Part shown: piece by piece, positions 44,942 through 54,165 of the stretch
Position numbering within the stretch: the stretch's first letter is position 1
How the letters are laid out: every line of letters begins with the position of its first letter
Source: Legionella sp. PATHC032
GTDB lineage: Bacteria > Pseudomonadota > Gammaproteobacteria > Legionellales > Legionellaceae
Direction: 5' to 3'
Assembly (NCBI RefSeq): GCF_026191185.1
Contig: NZ_JAPHOV010000001.1
Coordinates: 62,001-126,000, forward strand
Length of the DNA: 64,000 bases
Made by a program: the position numbers and the translations under genes
The notes under the pieces: generated by a model
Seen by the model: the letters and a program-made list of their open reading frames with translations, nothing else
The model's database searches: none
What the model was told of the DNA's origin: nothing

Positions 44942-45545
44942 TTAGTCAGGTACGGGGATCAGATCAAGGAGAGTGCTATTTATCCCCAGCAAAGTTATTC
45001 TATGATGCGGTATATGTAACGGAACACGATCTTTATCACGCAAGATACTGGATATACCATAGCGATGTATACCAACCAGGCTGGCCGGTGCTTTTTCATA
45101 ACTCATATCATGAAGCTACACGCCAAGTCGTCTTTACACGGATAACACAACTCCCATGCCGTCAACACAGGAATAGCATAATCATAAGGCACATTTTCAA
45201 TAACATGCTCTTGGGTGATTACATCACCGCCAAGTTCCCCGCAATTGCCATCTTCCTTTTCCAAAGCGGAAATCACGTTTAGCAGTATTATCTTTGTAAG
45301 TTGATAGCATTCTCACTGCTCGAGCGTTTGGATTCACCACAGGCTGAACAGTCAATCACTTGAATGATTCCAGTATCTTCCAAAGCGGTGGTTCTGAATT
45401 GAGAAAGAGGTTGAACTGCAACGGTTTAAGTTAATTCGGCTATCTCTTCAATAGAAAGTTGTATTGGTTGTGATAAGGAGTTAGTGAAGAATGAACATAG
45501 AACAAGAAATAATAATCCTTTATGAAAGTGAGTGATTGGACACAT
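44942..45545 (-). pseudogene. decayed secreted-protein gene
   Basis: On the minus strand GGAGG and then ATG (45543-45545) start a normal signal peptide (GLLFLVLCSFFTNSLS). After about 41 codons a stop interrupts it (IEEIAELT*). Protein-like sequence continues in other frames: VQPLSQFRTTALEDTG with an ACGESK cysteine motif, then DGNCGELGGDVITQEHVI and WELCYPCKDDLACSF, then KAPASLVGIHRYGISS to a final stop at 44942-44944. At least three frame changes are needed to join the pieces. The gene is therefore a recent pseudogene of a cysteine-containing exported protein. The + strand frame at 44929-45282 is its shadow. Confidence 0.7.
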
Positions 45546-45655
45546 CTCAAGGCCTCCAATTTGTTTTGATGAATAAATTTTGATAAAGCTCATAAATACA
45601 GTTTATTGTAATTTGTGCAGGGAAGGCAGACTAATAATTTCGCAATTTTTTATAT

Positions 45656-45687
45656 TTAATATTCTCTTAATATAAATTTTGTACAAT
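45656..45687 (+). promoter_or_regulatory. PmrA-type tandem box and -10 of ceg4
   Basis: TTTAATATTCTCTTAATATA carries two TTAA cores (45656-45659 and 45667-45670) spaced by 7 bp, close to the PmrA consensus cTTAATatT in tandem. The -10 TACAAT at 45682-45687 begins 11 bp after the second core, the same spacing as at ceg3. Confidence 0.85.
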
Positions 45688-45727
45688 CTGGGGTCATTTA
45701 AAATTAAGAGAATAGTAAGGAAATATA

Positions 45728-46921
45728 ATGCCTAAAGTTATTATTTTTACCGATTTTGATGGTACTGTAACCGGAAGAAGCGGTAATGAAACTGTATTTA
45801 CAGAGTTTTATCAGTCACTGTTGCAAGGTTATCAAAAGGATGTGGAGCAGGACTATAAAAGTACTCCAATGAAAGATCCAATTGAAGTTAAGGCATTGTT
45901 CGAAGCAAAATTTGGAGAATACAACGAAAATTTTGATCATAGCCAGCAGGATGTTGCTTTCCTGATGCGACCAGAAGCGGTGGCATTTTTCCATGAAGTA
46001 TTAAAAAATGATGATGTGATTGTCAATATTGTCACCAAAAACCGAGTTGAATACATTAAAGCAGTTTTCAAATATCAAGGTTTTTCTGATGAAGAAATCA
46101 GCAAGTTAACCACGCTGGAGTCAGGGTATAAATTTAATGATGTCAATTCCAGGCTTAATCACCAAACAGAGAAGGCCAATCGGGTTTATATTCTTGATGA
46201 TAGCCCGACAGACTATGCTGAGATGCTGCGTGCAGTAAAAGGTAATGGATACAATGAGGAAGAAATTCGTGGTTATAGTAAGGATCCAGGAGAATTTGAA
46301 TGGTCCCAATATTTGGAAGATGTTAGGGAAATTTTCCCGCCTAAAGTGAACACTCTTGGAGAGCTTAGTTTACCAGATGAGCGAGGAGATGAACTTTCTA
46401 TTGGTGAAGAAGCCCCTGTATTACCACAAGAGGATAATTTATCCCCGCGCGAAGAAACGGTTACCAGTGTATCTAATCAGCCTGTTTCATCTTCTGATTA
46501 TCGTACCCTAAAGATAATAGGCGCTTTTGCAGGCGTTGGATTTGGTTTCGGCTTTGCTTTAGGTGTTACGTTGGTTGCTACCGGAGTTTTTGCTCCTTCA
46601 GGTGTTGGTCTCTTGGGAGCTTTGACCTTAGGCGCTATGAGCGGTACTGGCGTTGCTACATTATCTGGTGTCATTGGATTTGCGGTTGCTAAGGGAACAG
46701 AGTCTACACCAGAGCCTGTAAGCAAAGAGGTTATTCCTGGTATTAAGCAAAGCAGCCATGAGGTTATGAGTGGTTTGGGTGGTTCTCAATTACTGAGCGC
46801 AAACACTCTTCACCCGGTTGGTCATTTCCCAGGCGTTCTATCAAGAAGAACTCCCAAGCAAGGTAAAGAAGAGCAATATCAAGAAGAATACGTATTGACT
46901 AATCCACTTCATAATTCATAG
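45728..46921 (+). CDS. ceg4: Dot/Icm effector Ceg4, HAD-like phosphatase
   Basis: A 397-residue protein recognised as Ceg4, an effector with a HAD phosphotyrosine-type phosphatase domain reported to dampen host MAP-kinase signalling. The nucleophile motif is FTDFDGTVTGRSG (Asp9, with Asp11 as acid/base), followed by VNIVTKNRVEYIK and the metal-binding YILDDSPTDYAE. Residues about 255-335 form a glycine-rich hydrophobic hairpin (GVGFGFGFALGVTLVATGVF) for membrane insertion. The C-terminus is polar, as for translocated substrates. AAGGA precedes the ATG and a PmrA-type box controls it. A strong hairpin follows the gene. Confidence 0.92.
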   Translation: MPKVIIFTDFDGTVTGRSGNETVFTEFYQSLLQGYQKDVEQDYKSTPMKDPIEVKALFEAKFGEYNENFDHSQQDVAFLMRPEAVAFFHEVLKNDDVIVNIVTKNRVEYIKAVFKYQGFSDEEISKLTTLESGYKFNDVNSRLNHQTEKANRVYILDDSPTDYAEMLRAVKGNGYNEEEIRGYSKDPGEFEWSQYLEDVREIFPPKVNTLGELSLPDERGDELSIGEEAPVLPQEDNLSPREETVTSVSNQPVSSSDYRTLKIIGAFAGVGFGFGFALGVTLVATGVFAPSGVGLLGALTLGAMSGTGVATLSGVIGFAVAKGTESTPEPVSKEVIPGIKQSSHEVMSGLGGSQLLSANTLHPVGHFPGVLSRRTPKQGKEEQYQEEYVLTNPLHNS

Positions 46922-46936
46922 TATTTCTATTTCGTT

Positions 46937-46971
46937 GGATAAATAATGATTTTTTTAATCATTATTTATCC
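46937..46971. terminator. 15-bp perfect hairpin after ceg4
   Basis: GGATAAATAATGATT (46937-46951) and its perfect complement AATCATTATTTATCC (46957-46971) flank a T5 loop. It has no T run after the stem, so termination would rely on the hairpin itself or on Rho. It may alternatively protect the 3' end of the ceg4 mRNA. Confidence 0.6.
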
Positions 46972-47082
46972 GGTCATTCCAGTGCTGTTCAATTGCGATT
47001 CAATGTAATCAAAAATTTTTAAAATGATGCCTATTAGAGTAAAATAGGTTGCAATTGATTTAATTTATAGTTTTTCAACAAA

Positions 47083-47424
47083 ATGAACCAATTGCCAAAT
47101 TGCCCAAAATGTCTTTCTGAATATAGTTATGTGGACGGTGACGTATTAATTTGCCCTGAGTGTACCTATGAATGGCCAAAAAACAGTGATAACAATAACG
47201 AAGAGTCTGCAAAAATCATCACAGATGCCAATGGAAACCTATTGCAAAATGGAGATACAGTAACAGTCATCAAGGACTTAAAAATAAAGGGCTCATCTCA
47301 AGTGATAAAGGTAGGAACGAAAGTAAAAAATATCCGTCTGGTTGAAGGCGATCATGATATTGACTGCAGAATCGATGGGATAGGTGCCATGAAATTAAAA
47401 TCACAATTTGTAAAAAAAATTTAA
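47083..47424 (+). CDS. PhnA/YjdM-family zinc-ribbon protein
   Basis: A 113-residue protein of the PhnA (YjdM) family. The N-terminal zinc ribbon is NCPKCLSEY...[10 protein letters not shown] (two CxxC knuckles). The C-terminal domain has the characteristic [23 protein letters not shown] and [16 protein letters not shown]. Despite its historical name the protein is not required for phosphonate use, and its role is unknown. There is no clear Shine-Dalgarno before ATG 47083. It is monocistronic. Confidence 0.9.
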   Translation: MNQLPNCPKCLSEYSYVDGDVLICPECTYEWPKNSDNNNEESAKIITDANGNLLQNGDTVTVIKDLKIKGSSQVIKVGTKVKNIRLVEGDHDIDCRIDGIGAMKLKSQFVKKI

Positions 47425-47539
47425 TAGGGTATTTCGTTGACTTTTCAATTTGCAATTTTTAACTGAATTAATTCGTTTTTCTTAAGATTTTCTTAAGGTT
47501 CACACATTATACTTCTCTCGTAGTTAAGAGGGAGCAGTG

Positions 47540-47992
47540 ATGCGTGTATTAATTGTTGAGGACAGTGCTTTTAATGCCTTTTGTTTGCGCCGATTGTTGG
47601 AGTCGGTGGTTGCATCAATTTCAGTGACTATTGTGAATAATAGTCAAGACGCATTATCCTTTATCAATAACTATTGCCCCGATATAGTCGTTGTTGATGG
47701 TGATCTGGGTGCCAGCCCTGATCAAATGAACTGCAACGGTCCCGATCTTGCAGGAATTCTTTTACAAAAATACCCGCAACTTCCTATTATAGCCTGGTCT
47801 GATTCGGATGCCATGCGAGAGGACTTTATTAAAGTGTTTAAGAGCCATGGTCGGTTTTTGAATGAGTATAATACCTGGCCCAAGGTCATTGGTTTGGAAC
47901 GTATTCATAAAACATGGTCTTATTATTTTGGTGAGTTTATAGCTTGCCAAAATGCTTCCTTTGCGAGCCGAACTTCTATTAATTATTATTAA
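47540..47992 (+). CDS. atypical single-domain response regulator receiver
   Basis: A 150-residue stand-alone receiver. It starts MRVLIVEDSAFNAF with the acidic pair Glu7/Asp8, and the phosphoacceptor is Asp53 in DIVVVDGDLG. The switch residue is the Ser of IIAWSDSD. The conserved lysine (usual FLxKP) is replaced: the segment reads RFLNEYNTW. About 30 extra residues follow the core and end SRTSINYY, with no DNA-binding domain. GGAG precedes the ATG at 47540 (a GTG three bases earlier is less likely). No histidine kinase is adjacent. Phosphorylation-dependent switching may be weak or absent. Confidence 0.75.
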   Translation: MRVLIVEDSAFNAFCLRRLLESVVASISVTIVNNSQDALSFINNYCPDIVVVDGDLGASPDQMNCNGPDLAGILLQKYPQLPIIAWSDSDAMREDFIKVFKSHGRFLNEYNTWPKVIGLERIHKTWSYYFGEFIACQNASFASRTSINYY

Positions 47993-48021
47993 ATGCAATA
48001 AATTAAACGCTTTTACGCGCC

Positions 48022-50712
48022 TCAATGTGCATCATCCCAGTTAGAGCCTGTGCCAATAGATACAACAAGGGGTACAGATAATTTAACAGTTTGCTCCATG
48101 ATATTGTGTATAATGGCACGACATTCTTCAACTGCTTCCTGTCGGACCTCAAAAACCAATTCATCATGTACCTGCATGATCATCTTTGCAGAAGGATTCT
48201 TTTGCGAATGCTCCCAATTGGAGATAGCCAACATGGTTTTTTTTATGATATCAGCCGCAGTTCCTTGCATCGGTCCGTTGATGGCAGTGCGCTCAGCTGC
48301 TTTTTGCCTCATTAGGTTACGTGAATTAATTTCAGGTAAATAGAGACGACGACCGAATAAAGTTTCAACATAACCAAGTTGATGTGCTTGTTGGCGAGTA
48401 CGTTCCATGTATTCAAGTACCTTAGGATAACGACGGAAATAGGTATCGATATAATGTTGAGCATCCTGACGCTCCACACCAATTTGTTTTGCCAGGCCAA
48501 AAGCAGACATACCATATATCAAACCAAAGTTCACTGCCTTGGCTCGTCTACGTTGTTCTTTGGTTACAGCGTCCAAATTCGTTTGAAAGATTTCACTTGC
48601 CGTTGCGGCATGAATGTCCCAACCATTAGCAAAAGCTCGTAAAAGGTTATCATCCTGAGATAAATGCGCCATTATCCTTAACTCGATTTGCGAGTAATCA
48701 GCCGCCATGATCAGACTTCCTTCTGGCGCTATGAAGGCAGTTCGAATCAATCTTCCTTCTTCACTCCGTATAGGGATATTCTGTAAGTTAGGATCACTGG
48801 AAGATAATCGGCCTGTTGCTGCTACCGCTTGATTATAGGATGTGTGCACTCTATGTGTTTTGGGGTTGATTCTTTTGGGTAAGGCATCGATATAGGTACT
48901 GACTAATTTTGATAAGCTTCGGTATTCCAGGATTACAGCTGGAAGGCGATAATCAAAAGCTAATTCCTGTAAAACAGATTCTGCAGTTGAAGGTTGTCCT
49001 GTCGGAGTTTTCGCTACAACAGGGAGCTTTTGTTCATCAAATAGTATTTCTTGTAATTGTTTTGGGGAATTGAGATTGAATGCTTTTCCAGCAAGTTGTA
49101 CGGCTTCATTTTCCAGAGACTTCATTTGCTCTTTCAAACGACTGCCGTGCTGTTTTAGAATGACCGGATCGATGAGAACACCATGCATTTCCATATCAGC
49201 GAGAACAGTCAGTAAGGGCATTTCAATGTCATGCAACACGTTACGCAATGGCTCATCCAGCATGGGGTAAAGTTTATTATGTAATCGCAAAGTAATGTCC
49301 GCGTCTTCAGCTGCATAGACCCCGGCCTTCTCCACTGGAATTTGGTCAAAACGGAGTTGTTTTGCTCCTTTTCCTGCAACATCTTCATAACTTATTGTTT
49401 TATAACCCAGATATTTTAATGCCAAAGAATCCATATCATGTCTGCCTGCACCACTATTGAGTACATAGGATTCCAACATGGTGTCATAAGTAATGCCTTT
49501 TAAGGTAATGCCATAATTTTTAAGTACGCTGTAATCATATTTAATGTTTTGCCCTATTTTTCCTATGGCAGGATTTTCCAAAATGGGCTTTAAAGCAGTT
49601 AAAACTTCTTCTCTCACTAACTGTGTGCTGCCATCAGTATGAGCCAGAGGAATATAAGATGCTTTTTCTTCCTCAACAGCTAAAGAGATGCCTACCAGCT
49701 CAGCTTGCATGACATCAAGATTGGTTGTTTCAGTATCGATACAAAATTGTTTACTTTGCTCCAGTTTATTAAGCCAATGATTTAACTGTTGGTGAGTAGT
49801 TATTATTTCATAGGCTTTATTATTGCCGGCATCCTTTTCTTTGGGTGATTTTTGATTCTCTGCTTCCTGTAGTAATTCTTTAAGCCATGATTTAAATTCC
49901 AATTCACGAGTTAATTTAATTAATTGCTCATTATCAGCCGGTGTGGGCATCAATTGGTTTAAATTTAAGGGCAGATCCAAATCAGTTTTGATAGTGACCA
50001 ATTTTTTTGAGAGTGGTAAATGAGGGATGCTGGCACGCAAATATTCACCAATTTTGCCGCCAATTTCGTTTGCGTGTGCAATCAAATTATCTAGCGTTTG
50101 ATACTCTGTCAGCCATTTTACAGCAGTTTTGGGGCCGCATTTCTCTACTCCCGGAATATTATCTACAGTATCTCCAATGAGAGTGAGGTAATCAATGATT
50201 TGTTCAGGGGTTACACCAAATTTTTCTTTGACCCCGTCAATATCCATGCTGTAATTACTCATAGTATTGATGAGAGACACATGTTCATTGACCAATTGCG
50301 CCATGTCTTTATCACCAGTTGATATAACAACTGGTATGCCTTGCTCTGTGGCTTGTTTTGCCAAAGTTCCAATCACATCATCCGCCTCGACTCCATCAAT
50401 GATAAGCAAGGGCAATCCCATCGCTTGCAGCAATTGGATTAGTGGTTGAAACTGAGAACTCAATTCTTGAGGCATCGGCGGTCTGTGTGCCTTGTATTCC
50501 GGATACCATTCATCTCGGAAAGTTTTTCCTTTGGCGTCAAAGACAACAGCTATTTCTTCTGGGTGATAATCTTTAATGATTTTTTTTATCATATTGGCAA
50601 CTCCATAAATTGCGCCAGTAGGCTGGCCTTTGGAGTTTGTCAGTGGTGGGAGGGCATGAAACGCTCTAAAGAAATAGGAAGAGCCATCTATTAGAATCAG
50701 AGGTGGCTTCAT
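48022..50712 (-). CDS. polA: DNA polymerase I
   Basis: An 896-residue Pol I with all three activities represented. The N-terminal 5' nuclease domain starts LILIDGSSYFFRAFHALPPL and has the metal cluster VVISTGDKDMAQLV. The 3'-5' exonuclease domain has FCIDTETTNLD and a YAAEDADITLRL motif. The polymerase domain has motif A AADYSQIELRIMAHLS, motif B RRAKAVNFGLIYGMSAFG and motif C MQVHDELVFEV. It lies 2 bp downstream of lpxD on the same strand, with its ribosome site (GAGG) overlapping the lpxD end, so the two are probably cotranscribed. Confidence 0.97.
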   Translation of the reverse strand: MKPPLILIDGSSYFFRAFHALPPLTNSKGQPTGAIYGVANMIKKIIKDYHPEEIAVVFDAKGKTFRDEWYPEYKAHRPPMPQELSSQFQPLIQLLQAMGLPLLIIDGVEADDVIGTLAKQATEQGIPVVISTGDKDMAQLVNEHVSLINTMSNYSMDIDGVKEKFGVTPEQIIDYLTLIGDTVDNIPGVEKCGPKTAVKWLTEYQTLDNLIAHANEIGGKIGEYLRASIPHLPLSKKLVTIKTDLDLPLNLNQLMPTPADNEQLIKLTRELEFKSWLKELLQEAENQKSPKEKDAGNNKAYEIITTHQQLNHWLNKLEQSKQFCIDTETTNLDVMQAELVGISLAVEEEKASYIPLAHTDGSTQLVREEVLTALKPILENPAIGKIGQNIKYDYSVLKNYGITLKGITYDTMLESYVLNSGAGRHDMDSLALKYLGYKTISYEDVAGKGAKQLRFDQIPVEKAGVYAAEDADITLRLHNKLYPMLDEPLRNVLHDIEMPLLTVLADMEMHGVLIDPVILKQHGSRLKEQMKSLENEAVQLAGKAFNLNSPKQLQEILFDEQKLPVVAKTPTGQPSTAESVLQELAFDYRLPAVILEYRSLSKLVSTYIDALPKRINPKTHRVHTSYNQAVAATGRLSSSDPNLQNIPIRSEEGRLIRTAFIAPEGSLIMAADYSQIELRIMAHLSQDDNLLRAFANGWDIHAATASEIFQTNLDAVTKEQRRRAKAVNFGLIYGMSAFGLAKQIGVERQDAQHYIDTYFRRYPKVLEYMERTRQQAHQLGYVETLFGRRLYLPEINSRNLMRQKAAERTAINGPMQGTAADIIKKTMLAISNWEHSQKNPSAKMIMQVHDELVFEVRQEAVEECRAIIHNIMEQTVKLSVPLVVSIGTGSNWDDAH

Positions 50713-50714
50713 GG

Positions 50715-51770
50715 CTACTCTACCTCTTTTTCTTTAATATCGAGTTTTTTGTTAATTACAGCAACTTGTTCGGTAAGTGATTTAATGTTTTTGCGTATTA
50801 ATGGAATACGATTTACTGATAGTTCATGCTTAATCGCGACATCTTTGGGTTTTGCTGGATTACCAAGATATACTGTCCCTTTCTTTAAGTGTTTGTGTGG
50901 GGGGACCCCTGTGCGTGCGCCTAATATGACCTCATCTTCAATGTGAACATGGTCACTCACTCCCACGTTGGCGGCAAAGATGACATTATTCCCGGTAGTG
51001 GTACTGCCAGCAATGCCAGTAAAAGCACAAATAATATTATGCTTGCCTAACTTGACCGAGTGAGCGATTTGTACCAAATTATCAATTTTTGTCCCTTCAC
51101 CTATCACTGTAGCGCCTAATGTGGCCTTGTCTATCGCTGTGTTGGCTCCAATTTCGACATTATTTTCAATCACTACATATCCTGAATGAGGTACTTTGAG
51201 ATGCTGGCCATCAACAAAAGTATAACCAAAGCCATCAGAACCGATTACTGTAGAGGCATGGATAGTGACATTGGAACCGATACGGCAATTATCATAAATA
51301 GTGACTTGGGGATGAATGGTTGTGTGAGCTCCAATGACCACATTATGGCCGATATGAATATGACTTTTGAGCACCGAATGGTTACCTATAATACTTCCTG
51401 ATTCAATGACCACGAATGGCCCAACATAGATCTCATCGCCTAATTGTACTTCTTCACCGATTACAGCAGTGGGATGTATCCCCGGAGTTATTTTTTTGGG
51501 GGGATAAAAATGGTTGAGTAAAGTAATAAATGCTTTAAAAGGGTTTTTTACCTGAATTAATGGTTTTGGGGAATCGATAGTACCTTGACCAACAAGAATA
51601 GCAGCCGCCTCAGAGTGTTCAGCAAGTTTGATATTGTCCTCACCTTCGGCGAAAACTAAAGATCCGGGAAGTATATTATCTATAGGCGATAGTGTGGAAA
51701 CAGTGATGGCATCATTGCCTATTACAATACCTTGAACAAGGTTTGCTATATCACGAAGAGAAGAATTCAT
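50715..51770 (-). CDS. lpxD: UDP-3-O-(3-hydroxyacyl)glucosamine N-acyltransferase
   Basis: A 351-residue LpxD, which N-acylates UDP-acylglucosamine in lipid A synthesis. The N-terminal uridine-binding domain is followed by a left-handed beta-helix of hexapeptide repeats ([21 protein letters not shown] and onward). The catalytic histidine region is [13 protein letters not shown], and the C-terminal helix ([18 protein letters not shown]) is present. ATG 51770 (MNSSLRD) with AAGG was chosen over TTG 51785. Legionella carries two lpxD genes, as I recall; this is the copy linked to polA and not to lpxA/fabZ. Confidence 0.93.
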   Translation of the reverse strand: MNSSLRDIANLVQGIVIGNDAITVSTLSPIDNILPGSLVFAEGEDNIKLAEHSEAAAILVGQGTIDSPKPLIQVKNPFKAFITLLNHFYPPKKITPGIHPTAVIGEEVQLGDEIYVGPFVVIESGSIIGNHSVLKSHIHIGHNVVIGAHTTIHPQVTIYDNCRIGSNVTIHASTVIGSDGFGYTFVDGQHLKVPHSGYVVIENNVEIGANTAIDKATLGATVIGEGTKIDNLVQIAHSVKLGKHNIICAFTGIAGSTTTGNNVIFAANVGVSDHVHIEDEVILGARTGVPPHKHLKKGTVYLGNPAKPKDVAIKHELSVNRIPLIRKNIKSLTEQVAVINKKLDIKEKEVE

Positions 51771-52033
51771 TAGTTTACCTTTCAATTCCGCAAAATAGAG
51801 CGATTATATACCTCTTATTGTCCATTTTCGAGTGAATTATCCTCAATTCAAATGGCTTTCAGATTAATAATTTTTCTTATCATGATCATGCCATTCCGCG
51901 GATTCAGATGAATTGCCAACACACCCTAGAAAAATAAGATTAATTAAGGTATAAAATCAAATAACTTCTATTAAAATCAGTTCATAAAAGAGCCAGAATC
52001 AAGAGGACTGATTTGTAATCAAAAGGACGGGAT

Positions 52034-52816
52034 ATGCTGAAAAAAATATTGCTCACCGGATTATGTGTTTTGTTTAGTATGAACCTTTCCGCTTCAGAAC
52101 CGATTTATGATGAAGAGATTCCCTTGCTTTGGTCATCTATTATTACAGTGAGTGGGGGGCCTTCTTGGGCAACACCTGGACAAAATCAGTATATTTATCC
52201 AATGTCTCCAATCTATATAATTAATTTTAATCCTAATTTACCACCAAATTATTATCTCTATTTTACTGATGACTCTCCTACTAGCGTTTTAGCCAACGGC
52301 GAGGTATTTTTTGGTCTGCAACGCGCAATCAATCCTAAAATGATTGGCCAATTAGGTTTGGGCGTAGCTGGGGTAAGCGATGCCAAGGTCACTGGCGATG
52401 TCAACCTTAATGGGCTATTCCATGTATATTCCTATGATTATAAGGTCAATCATGCGCGAGTAGAGCTAAAAGGTAAGCTGATAGGAAGCGCTTTTACACC
52501 CGTACAACCCTATCTGAGTGGTAGTTTTGGAATAGCATTTAATAATGCCCATGATTACAGAACGCTTTCTATCAATCAATTCCTGTTTCCTGCACCATGG
52601 TTTGCGTCAAACACCACTTATGCTTTTGCATACAGTGTGGGGGCAGGGGTCCAAAAAATGTTAAATCCTAACTGGCAGGTTGGCGTAGGATATGAGTTTG
52701 CAGACTTAGGGAAAAGTTATTTGGGTGGTGATGGAGTTAATATTACCAAAGGGCCACGATTGACCCATTTGTATAATAATCAATTACTGTTTAGTGTGAG
52801 CTATTTATATTCTTAA
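52034..52816 (+). CDS. outer-membrane beta-barrel protein (paralogue of 36399-37142)
   Basis: A 260-residue exported barrel with a signal peptide ending near LSASEP. It shares with the gene at 36399 a SVLANGEVFFGLQRAINPKM block, the YSYDYKVNHARVELKGKL block and the C-terminal GAGVQKMLNPNWQVGVGYEFADLGKSY. It ends in alternating aromatic residues (LLFSVSYLYS). AGGACGGG precedes the ATG. It is convergent with fabF, and the two stop regions overlap by 4 bp. The function is not known; small Legionella barrels of this type are often adhesin or porin candidates. Confidence 0.75.
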   Translation: MLKKILLTGLCVLFSMNLSASEPIYDEEIPLLWSSIITVSGGPSWATPGQNQYIYPMSPIYIINFNPNLPPNYYLYFTDDSPTSVLANGEVFFGLQRAINPKMIGQLGLGVAGVSDAKVTGDVNLNGLFHVYSYDYKVNHARVELKGKLIGSAFTPVQPYLSGSFGIAFNNAHDYRTLSINQFLFPAPWFASNTTYAFAYSVGAGVQKMLNPNWQVGVGYEFADLGKSYLGGDGVNITKGPRLTHLYNNQLLFSVSYLYS

Positions 52817-54042
52817 CTAATGTATTTGCGCAGAACCAAAGCGGCATTGGCTCCACCAAAAGCGAAATGGTTGGATAAGGCAATATCAATGGTTTTTTCT
52901 CGTGCTGCATTAGGTACATAATCCAGATCACAGGCTGGGTCTGGAGTATGCAGGTTAATAGTCGGTAACAACGTATTTTTTTGCAAACTTAGTGTCGTTG
53001 CAATAATTTCCATTGCTCCTGCCGCCCCAATCGCATGTCCTGTCATGGCTTTTTGAGCAGTAATTGGAATGTCATAAGCTCTTTTACCGAAAACCATTTT
53101 TATTGTTTCTGTTTCCGTGCTGTCATTGAGCTGGGTTCCTGTCCCATGTGCATTGATATAATGAATATCGTTAATTGATAACTTGGCATCATTTAAGGCA
53201 GCAAAAATAGCTCTTGCTTGTCCTTGTGAATGTGGTGCGGTGACATGGAATGCATCGCAACTGGCACCATAGCCAATGATTTCTCCGAGAATTTGTGCTC
53301 CTCTTGCTTTCGCTTGTTGTAACTCTTCAAGTATTAATACCCCGGCTCCATCTGCCATGACCATCCCATCGCGATTGAGATCAAACGGTCTGCTGGCTTG
53401 CGAAGGGTTTTCATTATTGGTCGACATGACTCTAAGCTTACACCAGGCAGCCATAACCGACTCCCAGACTAAAGATTCTGTTCCACCGCAAAGGGCTGTA
53501 GTCAAATTACCATGGGCAATTTGTTGGTAAGCCATGCCTATGGCTTCTCCGGATGAAACACAGGCATTGGAAATGGTTGAGTTTGGTCCGCCAATGCCAA
53601 AAGCAATTGCAATATGGTTAGCTATTGAATTGGGCATCCCTCTAATCACACTAAGAGGAGGGATTTTTTTCCAACTGTCTGTAAAGAATAATTTATAACC
53701 TGCTTCCAATTCAGGTTGACCGCCAATGCTTGTGCCTATAAAGGTGCCTGCTGTGCTGAGCTCAGTTTGCTCAAGCCCTGCTTGCTCGATGGCATGATGT
53801 GCGCAAAATAATGCGTACTGAGCAGCGCGAGGATAACGTTTGCTTTTGTTGAATTCGGGGAGATGATCAAGAGATAAGTCCGTAATCTCTCCTGCTATTT
53901 GGGTCGAATAAGGTGATGGATCATAGGATTGGATGCGTTTAATTCCGCATTGACCTTGAGATGCAGCAAGCCAAAATTTATCAATGCCCGATCCTATGGA
54001 TGACGTTATTTCCATACCAGTAATAACAACCCTTTTTTTCAT
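52813..54042 (-). CDS. fabF: beta-ketoacyl-ACP synthase II
   Basis: A 409-residue condensing enzyme of fatty acid synthesis. The nucleophile is Cys161 in ISNACVSSGEAIGM (usual TACASG). The two catalytic histidines are in INAHGTGTQLND and TGHAIGAAGAMEI, with the conserved Lys in TAQKAMTGHA. The C-terminal GFGG-like loop is HFAFGGANAAL. Length is normal. It is isolated from the main fab cluster; extra FabF copies are common in Legionella and may have altered acyl-chain specificity. The substitution of ACASG by ACVSSG is a mild departure from the family. Confidence 0.9.
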   Translation of the reverse strand: MKKRVVITGMEITSSIGSGIDKFWLAASQGQCGIKRIQSYDPSPYSTQIAGEITDLSLDHLPEFNKSKRYPRAAQYALFCAHHAIEQAGLEQTELSTAGTFIGTSIGGQPELEAGYKLFFTDSWKKIPPLSVIRGMPNSIANHIAIAFGIGGPNSTISNACVSSGEAIGMAYQQIAHGNLTTALCGGTESLVWESVMAAWCKLRVMSTNNENPSQASRPFDLNRDGMVMADGAGVLILEELQQAKARGAQILGEIIGYGASCDAFHVTAPHSQGQARAIFAALNDAKLSINDIHYINAHGTGTQLNDSTETETIKMVFGKRAYDIPITAQKAMTGHAIGAAGAMEIIATTLSLQKNTLLPTINLHTPDPACDLDYVPNAAREKTIDIALSNHFAFGGANAALVLRKYIS

Positions 54043-54165
54043 TAATTATCCTTATTTTTGATAAAACAAGCCTTCCTCTATCGCCATCCGCAATACTAAT
54101 AGTGAGATTTTAATTATGTCAAGCCATATTTATAATATGTGATTTGTAACTAAAGAGTAAACGGT

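Noticed and set aside
44929-45282. + strand reading frame of 117 codons
   Set aside because: It is the antisense shadow of the minus-strand pseudogene and has no ribosome site or protein-like features.
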